Assembly (NCBI GenBank): GCA_017504965.1
Contig: JAFVQD010000020.1
Span: forward strand, 62,001 to 126,000
Source: Bacteroidales bacterium
GTDB lineage: Bacteria > Bacteroidota > Bacteroidia > Bacteroidales > UBA932
DNA: 64,000 nt
Direction of reading: 5' to 3'
The translations under genes and the position numbers were made by a program. This document shows, piece after piece, positions 19,238-27,257 of this stretch. The stretch's first letter is position 1. Every line of letters begins with the position of its first letter. The notes beneath the pieces are model-generated. The model was not told where the DNA came from and did no database searches. It worked only from the letters and a program-made list of their open reading frames with translations.

Positions 19238-20518
19238 CTACCATGCGTTAAGTGGCAGACCGTGCATCTTGGCACGAACTTCCCCTTTGACTCTCTCGAT
19301 AACTTCAGGATTGTCGACATTGCTCAATACCTGGTCGATAAGCTCTACGATGCCGTCCATATCTTTCTCTACCAGACCTCTTGAGGTGATGGCAGGTGTA
19401 CCTACACGGATACCCGATGTGGTGAATGGTGTGCGGCTGTCAAATGGTACCATATTCTTGTTTACTGTGATATCTGCCAGTACAAGGGTCTTCTCAGCGA
19501 CTTTACCTGTCAACTCAGGGAATTTGGTGCGGAGGTCGATAAGGAGCAGGTGGTTGTCTGTACCTCCTGATACCACTTTATAACCTCTCTTGATGAATGC
19601 CTCACCCATTGCCTTGGCATTTTTCTGTACCTGGATCTGGTACTCTTTGAACTCAGGCTGAAGTGCCTCGTAGAATGCTACAGCTTTTGCAGCGATGCAG
19701 TGCTCGAGGGGACCACCCTGGATTCCTGGGAATACGGCCGAGTTGATGAGCTGTGACATCTTCTTGATCTCACCTTTAGGTGTTTTGAGTCCCCAAGGGT
19801 TCTCGAAATCCTTACCTATTAATATAATACCTCCGCGAGGACCTCTCAGGGTCTTGTGAGTGGTGGAGGTGACGATGTGTGCATATTTTACAGGGTTTTT
19901 AAGAAGGCCGGCAGCGATAAGACCTGCAGGGTGAGCCATATCTACCATAAAGATAGCACCGATTTTGTCGGCGATAGCTCTCATCCTCTCCCAGTCCCAT
20001 TCGCGTGAGTATGCAGATGCACCACCCACGATAAGTTTTGGTCTGTATTCAAGAGCCTTTCTCTCCATATCCTCGTAGTCTACAAGACCTGTCTCTTCGT
20101 TTAGTCCGTAAGCGACAGCCTTATAGTTGACACCGGACATATTGACCGGAGAACCGTGAGTGAGGTGACCACCGTGTGACAGGTCAAGACCCATAAAAGT
20201 GTCGCCGGGTTTCAGACAAGCGAAGAAAACAGCCATATTGGCTTGTGCACCAGAGTGTGGCTGAACATTCGCATATTCTGCATCGAATAGTTCGCAGATG
20301 CGGTCGATAGCCAGCTGCTCTACCTGGTCTACCACTTCGCAGCCGCCATAGTAGCGTGCTTTGGGATATCCTTCAGCATACTTGTTTGTAAGGCAGGAAC
20401 CGAGTGCTTCGAGAACACCATTGCTCACAAAGTTTTCAGAGGCGATGAGCTCGATACCGTGTGATTGACGATTCTCTTCCTGCTTGATTAATTCCGAGAT
20501 TTGTATATCTTTTTTCAT
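19238..20518 (-). CDS. glyA: Serine hydroxymethyltransferase
   Basis: GlyA interconverts serine and glycine and supplies 5,10-methylene-tetrahydrofolate, a PLP-dependent reaction. The 426-residue protein has the usual N terminus ([10 protein letters not shown] at about 24-33), the [13 protein letters not shown] substrate/PLP segment (about 48-60), and the PLP-lysine motif [15 protein letters not shown] with the Lys near residue 226. Length is normal. It reads away from the methyltransferase gene, with a near-consensus promoter between them. It connects with FtcD and Fmt through the folate pool. Confidence 0.96.
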   Translation of the reverse strand: MKKDIQISELIKQEENRQSHGIELIASENFVSNGVLEALGSCLTNKYAEGYPKARYYGGCEVVDQVEQLAIDRICELFDAEYANVQPHSGAQANMAVFFACLKPGDTFMGLDLSHGGHLTHGSPVNMSGVNYKAVAYGLNEETGLVDYEDMERKALEYRPKLIVGGASAYSREWDWERMRAIADKIGAIFMVDMAHPAGLIAAGLLKNPVKYAHIVTSTTHKTLRGPRGGIILIGKDFENPWGLKTPKGEIKKMSQLINSAVFPGIQGGPLEHCIAAKAVAFYEALQPEFKEYQIQVQKNAKAMGEAFIKRGYKVVSGGTDNHLLLIDLRTKFPELTGKVAEKTLVLADITVNKNMVPFDSRTPFTTSGIRVGTPAITSRGLVEKDMDGIVELIDQVLSNVDNPEVIERVKGEVRAKMHGLPLNAW

Positions 20519-20571
20519 AATTAATTGAATAAATTTTTTATTTTTAATAAAAAATGTTTATCTTCGCTCAA

Positions 20572-20602
20572 CAAAGTTAATTAAAAACCTTCATTTGTCA
20601 AA
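20572..20602 (-). promoter_or_regulatory. glyA promoter (Bacteroidetes -33/-7 type)
   Basis: On the minus strand, 20602-20599 reads TTTG and 20579-20572 reads TAACTTTG, separated by exactly 19 bases, a full match to the Bacteroidetes consensus TTTG-N19-TAnnTTTG. The expected start of transcription is about 50 bases before the glyA ATG. On the plus strand, TATCTTCG at 20559-20566 is a weaker candidate for the divergent methyltransferase gene. Confidence 0.75.
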
Positions 20603-20618
20603 AAAACTTAAGGTAAAG

Positions 20619-21185
20619 ATGTTGTTTAAGAAACTTACAAGTATAGAGCTAGAAAGACCATCAGAGGAGGATTATCAAGTTATGGAAAAGATCCCCGTAG
20701 TGGTGGTTCTGGATAATGTGCGCAGTCAGCACAACATCGGCTCTGTCTTCAGAACATCGGATGCTTTTTTGGTAGAGAAGGTTATATTATGTGGTATATG
20801 CGCTACACCTCCTAGTCCGGAGATCCACAAATCAGCTTTGGGGGCGGAGTTCTCTGTAAAATGGGAATACGTTTCCAGTACACTTGAAGCTGTTCGGGGT
20901 CTTAAGCGGGATGGTTATTCTCTGATAGGGGTAGAACAGACAGAGAACTCTACACCTGTTCAGAATATGGAGATGGATTCATCGGGAAAATATGCACTCA
21001 TATTTGGCAATGAGGTCAAAGGGGTATCTCAGGATGTCATAGATGAGTGCGATATGTGTATGGAGATCCCTCAGTGGGGGACCAAACACTCACTGAATGT
21101 ATCTGTCTCGGTCGGGATTGTCCTCTGGAGCTTCTTGCATAGAATCCTGTCACAAAAGGGGAAAAATCCTATTAGTAAGGAATAG
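20619..21185 (+). CDS. SpoU/TrmH family RNA methyltransferase
   Basis: An S-adenosylmethionine-dependent 2'-O-methyltransferase of the SPOUT fold, likely acting on tRNA or rRNA. The 188-residue protein carries SPOUT motif 1 as NIGSVFRTSDAF, motif 2 as LIFGNEVKGVSQDVID and motif 3 as IPQWGTKHSLNVSVSVGIVLW. It is a minimal version without the N-terminal RNA-binding extension of RlmB. I used the ATG at 20619 (MLFKKLTSIE); a TTG 24 bases earlier is in frame. The specific target base cannot be inferred. Confidence 0.88.
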   Translation: MLFKKLTSIELERPSEEDYQVMEKIPVVVVLDNVRSQHNIGSVFRTSDAFLVEKVILCGICATPPSPEIHKSALGAEFSVKWEYVSSTLEAVRGLKRDGYSLIGVEQTENSTPVQNMEMDSSGKYALIFGNEVKGVSQDVIDECDMCMEIPQWGTKHSLNVSVSVGIVLWSFLHRILSQKGKNPISKE

Positions 21186-21235
21186 AATTATAAGCCGTTA
21201 AAATCAGTACTAACTTTATTAAACAAAATTGCTTT

Positions 21236-24160
21236 ATGAAGAAATTTTTATGTTTGATCGCGATGGCAGTTATGCTGTTTACATCGTGTCTTAAAAACGA
21301 AGAGCCCGCATCTCTGGTTGAGTTGCGTCAGGCGAAAGCCGCTCTTATTGCTGCTGATGCAGCTTATCGTACAGCTGAAGCTGCCCTTAAGCAGGCTGAG
21401 GTTGAATTCCAGAATGCTCTTACTGCAGAGCAGGTTCTACTAAATGAGCTTCAAACTCTTGAAAATGAAGCTAAGGCTATTGAGAATGAGATCGCAAAAC
21501 TTGATCTTGAGATAAAACAAGCTGAGACAGAAGCTGAAAAAGCTCGTTGGGAAGCAAAAAAAGCTGAATATGAAGCAGACTTGCTCGAGCAACAACAGGC
21601 TATGGAGGAGATGATCGAGGAGCATAAAATCGCTATGTTGGATTTGCTGGCTCAGGTGGCTCAGGCAGAGCTTGAATACGAGAACGCCCTTAAACTTATG
21701 GAGGCTTCAAAACTTAAATTGACCCCTGAGCAGCAGGCTATCGTAGACGGCTATGTAGCAGCGATCAAAGCTCTAAGATATGGTGGTACTTATGAGGATC
21801 TTGCCGGTAATACTCAGACTGTAGCCAAATCTATCTCTGAACTTCGTCAGGATTTGATCGAAGCTAACGCTAACCTTCAGAATGCACAGTTCAACTGGGA
21901 TGCTGAGACTGCACTTATGCAGGCAGAACTTGACAGCGCTGAAGCAGCTACTACTCTTGAGGGAGCTAAGAAAAATCTCGAAGATTTCATAGCTTTCACC
22001 AAGATGGAGAATATCCAGGAGTGGGAGGCAGCTGCAGCAGAAGCTGAAGAAGCAGCTGACGAGATCGAGATCGAGATCGATAATGTTACTGTAACATTGA
22101 AAGCTCTATTTGATGATAACGGTACTTCTACAAATCCTGCCGATGATAAAGGTGCTATAGCAGACGTTAAGAAAGAGATTTCTGATGTAAATACTGAGAT
22201 AGGTAAGGTTGATGAACTCAGATATGCTGAGTATATTAATGCCTTTGGAACAGCAGATCCAGAACCTATGTCACTAATTTCCCCTGCTACTGACAAATAC
22301 TATCCGGAATCTAAGAAATATGTGAAAGAGCAGGCCAAACTTGAATCTATCAAAGCTTTCAACGAGGAGAAAGATGAGATGGCTAAAGAGAAAGTAGCTG
22401 CTTCTTTCGAGGTTCCTGCTGAGATCGCACAGGTAGTGGCCAATTCTATCAATTCTGTAGTAACTACTGATGATGAAGTCGCTTTCAATGACGAGACCAA
22501 ACTTTATGAATTTGAGGATGGTAAATACACTATAGAGAAAGTATTGTTTGATTATACTAAACTTGAAGAGAAAGTTTACCCTACTAACCCATTATTTGAT
22601 TTTGATAATTGGGCTAAAAACAATGCTTTCAAACCTGCAGCTACTAATGGTCTTATCTCTGCTTTGAATAATATCAAAAGTTCAATTGAGTATTATAAGC
22701 AAGGTGTGTCAGGGGCAGAGCTTCCTGCTACACAAGAGGAGTTGGCTGCAGCTAAAGCAGACTATGCAGCTATTGAGAAAGACTTCAATTTGGCAAAAGG
22801 TTACTGGGAAAAAGTCCTTGAAGAGATGCCTGCAGCAGTGGCAGCTTACAAACTTGAATATAAACAGGATGCACAAGATGATTTGATAGCAGCACACAAC
22901 GCATATACACAGTTGGTTACACCTTCTGATGCCCAGAAGAATGCTTATCTTGCTAACTATGCAAAATATCTTAAACTTCGTGAGAAGCTTACAGGTGTTA
23001 TCTACACTGTAACTATAGATGGTGAGAAAGAACCCCTTTCTGATCACCTTAAAGTAGAGAACTGGCAAGAAGCTGGTTCGCTGACACCTTTGTTTACCAC
23101 TGCTGTTCTTGACGCTATCCGCGGTGAGGCAACTTTGGGTTATGATTATGATACATTTGTAAGTGCATCTGATTATAAACATGAAGACTTCGCTAAGGAA
23201 GGTCTTCTTCCTAAATGGCACCATTTGTCACAGGTATTGTGGGGTATCGATGAGTTGAGAGTATCTGTAGATGATTATGTAGGTGAAGATTTCAGATTGG
23301 TAGATCAAAATAGGGTAGCCAATGTGGGTAATGTTTACAATGCATTAGTGGAAGTTGGTTATGATGAGACTTTATCTAATCCTCAGAACTCTTCATTTGA
23401 ATTGAGGTATAGTTATTCATTTGTGTATTGTCTCTGGACTAACAAAATTAATTTAGACTTCTTTATTAAGAATGCAGAGAATGTACTGGCTAACGGTCCT
23501 AAGTATGACGAACTTATCGCTGACATCGATGAGATTATCGTAGATCTTGAGGAGGAAGTTAAGGGTTATTCAGCTGAGTCTGAGGCTTTGGTAGCTGTAC
23601 TTGACAAGATCGACGAAGAGATCGAAGCTATCATCGAGGCTGCTGATGAGATGACCGAGGATGCAAAAGCTGACCTTAATAAAGCTAAAGCTGAGCTTAT
23701 CGCAGAACTTGAAGCACTTCAGGATGAATATAAGAAAATCGATCTTCAGATTCAGGCTCTAAATGCTGAGATGGGTAGACTTAATGATTTGGCAAGTGTA
23801 TATCGTGGCTATATCGCGAAGTACTACGCAGCTGAGGCAGGTGTAACACTACCTACTTTTGCTAATTCTGAGGCTATTCAGGCTGCATTCAAGTCACAGA
23901 TCCAGTCATTTGAGCAGGCTATTATCGATGCTACTGAAGATATGAACGAAGCTCTTGAGACCCTTGAGCAGATCAAGAACGGTACCGATGCCGATAATGT
24001 ATTCTTCGAGCAGCAGCTTGAGAAAGCTAAAGCTGAAGTAGAGGAACTTGAGGCAGAGATCGAAGAGCGTCTTGCTGAGATCGAGAAATACGAAGAGTTG
24101 TTGAAAGACACTTTGGCTGCTTTCGCAGGTGAATCTTCAGAAGGTGGCGAAGAGGCCTAA
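21236..24160 (+). CDS. Large coiled-coil lipoprotein of unknown function
   Basis: I do not recognise a named family. The 974-residue product has a lipoprotein signal (MKKFLCLIAMAVMLFTSC, lipid Cys18). Residues about 27-300 and 735-965 are long Ala/Glu/Lys-rich heptad stretches (such as AEAALKQAEVEFQNALTAEQ) typical of coiled coils, and the part between (about 300-730) is less repetitive, with aromatic residues and likely globular. The two arms could fold back on each other, leaving the globular middle at the tip; that is inference. The C terminus ends in an acidic tail (ESSEGGEEA). It is followed after 39 bases by a beta-barrel gene, and then by surface lipoproteins. Confidence 0.75.
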   Translation: MKKFLCLIAMAVMLFTSCLKNEEPASLVELRQAKAALIAADAAYRTAEAALKQAEVEFQNALTAEQVLLNELQTLENEAKAIENEIAKLDLEIKQAETEAEKARWEAKKAEYEADLLEQQQAMEEMIEEHKIAMLDLLAQVAQAELEYENALKLMEASKLKLTPEQQAIVDGYVAAIKALRYGGTYEDLAGNTQTVAKSISELRQDLIEANANLQNAQFNWDAETALMQAELDSAEAATTLEGAKKNLEDFIAFTKMENIQEWEAAAAEAEEAADEIEIEIDNVTVTLKALFDDNGTSTNPADDKGAIADVKKEISDVNTEIGKVDELRYAEYINAFGTADPEPMSLISPATDKYYPESKKYVKEQAKLESIKAFNEEKDEMAKEKVAASFEVPAEIAQVVANSINSVVTTDDEVAFNDETKLYEFEDGKYTIEKVLFDYTKLEEKVYPTNPLFDFDNWAKNNAFKPAATNGLISALNNIKSSIEYYKQGVSGAELPATQEELAAAKADYAAIEKDFNLAKGYWEKVLEEMPAAVAAYKLEYKQDAQDDLIAAHNAYTQLVTPSDAQKNAYLANYAKYLKLREKLTGVIYTVTIDGEKEPLSDHLKVENWQEAGSLTPLFTTAVLDAIRGEATLGYDYDTFVSASDYKHEDFAKEGLLPKWHHLSQVLWGIDELRVSVDDYVGEDFRLVDQNRVANVGNVYNALVEVGYDETLSNPQNSSFELRYSYSFVYCLWTNKINLDFFIKNAENVLANGPKYDELIADIDEIIVDLEEEVKGYSAESEALVAVLDKIDEEIEAIIEAADEMTEDAKADLNKAKAELIAELEALQDEYKKIDLQIQALNAEMGRLNDLASVYRGYIAKYYAAEAGVTLPTFANSEAIQAAFKSQIQSFEQAIIDATEDMNEALETLEQIKNGTDADNVFFEQQLEKAKAEVEELEAEIEERLAEIEKYEELLKDTLAAFAGESSEGGEEA

Positions 24161-24199
24161 TCAATCAACTAATGTAGAACCAACAAAAACATTATCGAT

Positions 24200-25033
24200 A
24201 TGTTGAGGAAATTTATCATAATGGCTGTGGTAGCACTGATGACTGTCCCTGTGTGGGGACAGTCTACAGGCTCCGCTGTCCCTTATGCCCCCAAGAAAGG
24301 TGATGTGCAAGTTGGAGTACTTATTGGTCCATCTACCTATTTTCTAGACAATCACAGTTATCGTCTGCTTCCACAGACAAACAAAGATGGCGTAATTAGT
24401 GAAGTAGGTGTAACAGGTGATCAGATGAGAACATACTTCAACTTGGGTTCTCTCAACTCGAATACTTTAACTAATATGATAGGTGTAAACTTCTCGTGGT
24501 TCGCTTTGGAACAGCTGGAGTTTACAGCGATGTTCGGAATGAATATCAATTATACCCCTAAAAAAGACTATGTAGAGGGTGAATATACAGTTCCGGATAT
24601 GCCTATCCCCAGTTATAAGTATATTTTGGGTGAGACAAACCACCTGTTTAATGTAGAAGTAGGATCCAACTATCGTTTCAAAACCGGAAATGAGAGGGTA
24701 AGTCCATATATCGGAGCCTTCTGTGGTTATCAGATGGCCCGTGTAGAGGCGATGTATCCATATACCGGTGAGTTGTCAAGTGAAGGGGATCCGATAGAAC
24801 TAGTCAGAAACAGTTATCGTGCCGGTCAGGCGTATTCTATCAGAAGTGGTATTATGGCTGGTGTAGATTATGCAGTGGCTCCCGGTTTAATTATCGGTAT
24901 TGAAGTGGCTCCTGCATCTTATCACTACTCAGTAATTGATATTCACCATGTGGGATATCAGGCATTTCAGGCAGATAACCATCATATCAAGATCTTCTCC
25001 CAGCCTCGTTTGAAGTTAGGATTTAGATTCTAG
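24200..25033 (+). CDS. Outer membrane beta-barrel protein of unknown function
   Basis: The 277-residue protein has a signal peptide (MLRKFIIMAVVALMTVPVWG, cleavage before QS) and alternating amphipathic strands with an aromatic C terminus ending in RLKLGFRF, as in 8- to 10-stranded OmpA/OmpW-type barrels. Segments such as YIGAFCGYQMARVEAMYPYT look like membrane strands and loops. No peptidoglycan-binding OmpA domain is present. Its place 39 bases after the coiled-coil lipoprotein gene suggests co-transcription; a partnership is inferred only from that. Confidence 0.7.
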   Translation: MLRKFIIMAVVALMTVPVWGQSTGSAVPYAPKKGDVQVGVLIGPSTYFLDNHSYRLLPQTNKDGVISEVGVTGDQMRTYFNLGSLNSNTLTNMIGVNFSWFALEQLEFTAMFGMNINYTPKKDYVEGEYTVPDMPIPSYKYILGETNHLFNVEVGSNYRFKTGNERVSPYIGAFCGYQMARVEAMYPYTGELSSEGDPIELVRNSYRAGQAYSIRSGIMAGVDYAVAPGLIIGIEVAPASYHYSVIDIHHVGYQAFQADNHHIKIFSQPRLKLGFRF

Positions 25034-25067
25034 TATTTATAATATTCGATCCCAAGTGGAGTGAGAA

Positions 25068-25097
25068 AGTGTTTCGGCCTCTGCTTGGGATCGATAA
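25068..25097 (+). pseudogene. Relic of a small-protein gene (3' end only)
   Basis: The frame from 25068 reads SVSASAWDR-stop and aligns base for base with the last codons of the intact small gene at 27103-27243 (PFSDSAWD-stop), including the following bases up to the lipoprotein start. A TGA lies two codons before it and no start codon is available, so only a 3' remnant is left. It marks the duplication boundary in front of the first paralog. Confidence 0.6.
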
Positions 25098-25107
25098 ATT
25101 TTTGCCT

Positions 25108-27063
25108 ATGAAATACAGATTATTGTTTCTGTCGATATCTTTTATGATGTTGACTCTGATAGGATGTTCTGTTGTAGAAAATAATGACCCTATTGTAAGT
25201 ACAGATCCATCTTTCCCTGAGTTCTATATCGGCGGCGATGACCTTGGTCAGGGTGATGAGGACACTAAGGTGAGCGGATCTCTCGATAGAAGTGTTCTCT
25301 CCTTCACTTGGACATATAACGACAGGGTGGCTATATATCCCGGAGTGGATACAAAGTTAGAATATGTATATGAGGGTGAGACAGGTGCTACAAAGGGTGT
25401 TCTTAAAGCTGTAGCCGGAGGTGATTATACTTTCGGTGGGAAATCTTTGGAGTATAATGTAGCGGTCCTTCCATATGATGAGGATAGGATTAGAATTGAA
25501 GATGGAACACTTTATATGGATTTTCCTCAGGTTCAAACCTATTCTCCTGAAGGGTTAAGTGACGGACAGTTCTATATGGTAGATGTGACAGAGCCGGAGA
25601 TCCGAAACCTATACTTCAAGTCTGTAGGATCGTATTTGATTTTTACATTAGAGAATACCTCGACTGTCGAGCAGCCTGTCAGAAAGATCGAACTTATAGC
25701 AAATAATTCGAAGGCTCTTTGTGGTACATTCTGTATAGATCTGGAAGAGAATACAGATGATCCTATAGACTATACCGCCAAGTATTCTTCGGGTGGAAGC
25801 ACTTACATCACACTTGATATGAGCGGTGAGGATGGCGGTTATGTGGCTATCCCTCCGGGAGAGAGCAGAGATTTCTATTTCTTCATCCCATCTCAGAATT
25901 ATCCCAATGGGCTATATTTTAAGGTATATTATAATAATTATTCTTATACCTACGAAGAGTATTATTATGGCGCATTTACTGCAGTAAGAAATAGTTACTA
26001 TCGTCGCTCTTCCGTGTATACCCCTATAGCTGCACCTGTGGAGCCGTCAAGTTATGTGGAGTATCTTCTTCGTACATTTGACGCTGATGGTGACGGTACT
26101 CTAAGTGATCAGGAGGCTGAAAGTGTAGCATCTATCGCCATAGATCAGTCTGTCTCAGGATTTAATGCAGATGAGGAGGGATTTGAACTGGAGCGTTTTG
26201 TGAATCTGGAAACATTATCGATAAGCAGTCCATCAAATTCTGTGACCACTACCCTCGATTTGACACCTTTCCGGTCGCTAACGACCCTCTATATCCAGAA
26301 TGATTATGATCTTAAGAGTGTTAAGCTTGCCGGAGCTCCAAATGCTGCTTTGGAGAATGTGACTCTTAGAAATCTTCAAAGCTTGGAAGATTTTGACTTT
26401 AGGGATTTGAAGGGCCTTCGCTATCTGTATGTATATAACTGTGTCAAGCTAACTAAGCCCGATTTTTCAGTTAATGAGAAGGTTACATCCTTCAGTTGGA
26501 TATATACCAACATCTCTTCGCTTGACTTGAGGGCTATGAAGAGTTTGCAATCTCTGACTTGCTATTCTAATAATTTGCTTACAGAGTTGAAACTTCCAAA
26601 AAGCAAGGATTTATCTCACCTTGAGATGGACAATTGTTCATCACTCGAAGGAGAACTTGATTTGTCTTATTATACCTCACTTGCAGGAGATATATGGTTG
26701 AATGGCAATAAACTTACCAATATCATATTTCCAAAGGTAGAACACAGTTCGGATATAACACTGCGTGTTTACAATACACTTGTCAAAAATCTGGACATCA
26801 GTGGCTTGTCAAGTAATATTGTTCAGTTGAGAGCTTATAACTGTCCCGATTTAGAGAATATAAACCTTGATGGATGCACTCGTTTGTATAACATCAACGT
26901 GTATAATAACCCTATTCTGAAGAGTCTGGATATTACAGAGTGTAGAGATTACGGTGTTGTCCTCAACTTGTATGGATGTCCGGAGTGTGAGTCGCTTACA
27001 CTGATAGAGGGTCAGCTCTCTTCGTGGAGTGTTGACGATCATATTGAATGGATTTACGAATAA
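25108..27063 (+). CDS. Surface lipoprotein with leucine-rich-like repeats and an EF-hand-like loop (paralog A)
   Basis: A 651-residue lipoprotein (signal MKYRLLFLSISFMMLTLIGC, lipid Cys20). Residues about 30-310 form a fimbrillin-like beta domain (motifs TYSPEGLSDGQFYMVD, RDFYFFIPSQ). A canonical EF-hand calcium loop follows, starting at Asp325 (DADGDGTLSDQE). The C-terminal half (about 360-650) has leucine-rich-repeat-like units such as LRAMKSLQSLTCYSNNLLTELKLPKSKDL, ending HIEWIYE. It is a tandem duplicate of the next large gene. The start was chosen at the lipoprotein signal; an upstream GTG would add 13 non-signal residues. Probably cell-surface binding or adhesion; the ligand is unknown. 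Confidence 0.78.
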   Translation: MKYRLLFLSISFMMLTLIGCSVVENNDPIVSTDPSFPEFYIGGDDLGQGDEDTKVSGSLDRSVLSFTWTYNDRVAIYPGVDTKLEYVYEGETGATKGVLKAVAGGDYTFGGKSLEYNVAVLPYDEDRIRIEDGTLYMDFPQVQTYSPEGLSDGQFYMVDVTEPEIRNLYFKSVGSYLIFTLENTSTVEQPVRKIELIANNSKALCGTFCIDLEENTDDPIDYTAKYSSGGSTYITLDMSGEDGGYVAIPPGESRDFYFFIPSQNYPNGLYFKVYYNNYSYTYEEYYYGAFTAVRNSYYRRSSVYTPIAAPVEPSSYVEYLLRTFDADGDGTLSDQEAESVASIAIDQSVSGFNADEEGFELERFVNLETLSISSPSNSVTTTLDLTPFRSLTTLYIQNDYDLKSVKLAGAPNAALENVTLRNLQSLEDFDFRDLKGLRYLYVYNCVKLTKPDFSVNEKVTSFSWIYTNISSLDLRAMKSLQSLTCYSNNLLTELKLPKSKDLSHLEMDNCSSLEGELDLSYYTSLAGDIWLNGNKLTNIIFPKVEHSSDITLRVYNTLVKNLDISGLSSNIVQLRAYNCPDLENINLDGCTRLYNINVYNNPILKSLDITECRDYGVVLNLYGCPECESLTLIEGQLSSWSVDDHIEWIYE

Positions 27064-27102
27064 GAACCCAATTTTTAATAATTATTTAATCCCGAGCAGA
27101 GA

Positions 27103-27243
27103 ATGAAAATTTCAGATTATATTTCACCTATGGTACAAATTCTGGATGTGGAGCCTGAGTATGGCTTTGCCCAGAGTGGTGGTAACTTTGAACAGCCGGT
27201 TCCCGGAAATTATGATCCATTTTCAGACTCTGCTTGGGATTGA
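27103..27243 (+). CDS. Small hypothetical protein (46 aa) in front of paralog B
   Basis: It starts MKISDYISPMVQILDVEPEY and ends PFSDSAWD, in a frame open from ATG to TGA with nothing else coding there. The pattern (an N-terminal KxxxYxxP-like segment followed by hydrophobic ILDVE, a Gly/Ser-rich middle, an acidic-Trp end) resembles small proteins often found next to surface-protein genes in Bacteroidales; I know that only as a general pattern. It stops 14 bases before the lipoprotein start. A relic of the same gene sits in front of paralog A, which shows that the unit duplicated together. Confidence 0.65.
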   Translation: MKISDYISPMVQILDVEPEYGFAQSGGNFEQPVPGNYDPFSDSAWD

Positions 27244-27257
27244 TAAATTTTGCGCCT

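Noticed and set aside
21236..24160. SMC-like or chromosome-partition protein
   Set aside because: It has long coiled coils but also a lipoprotein signal, and no Walker A or signature motifs.
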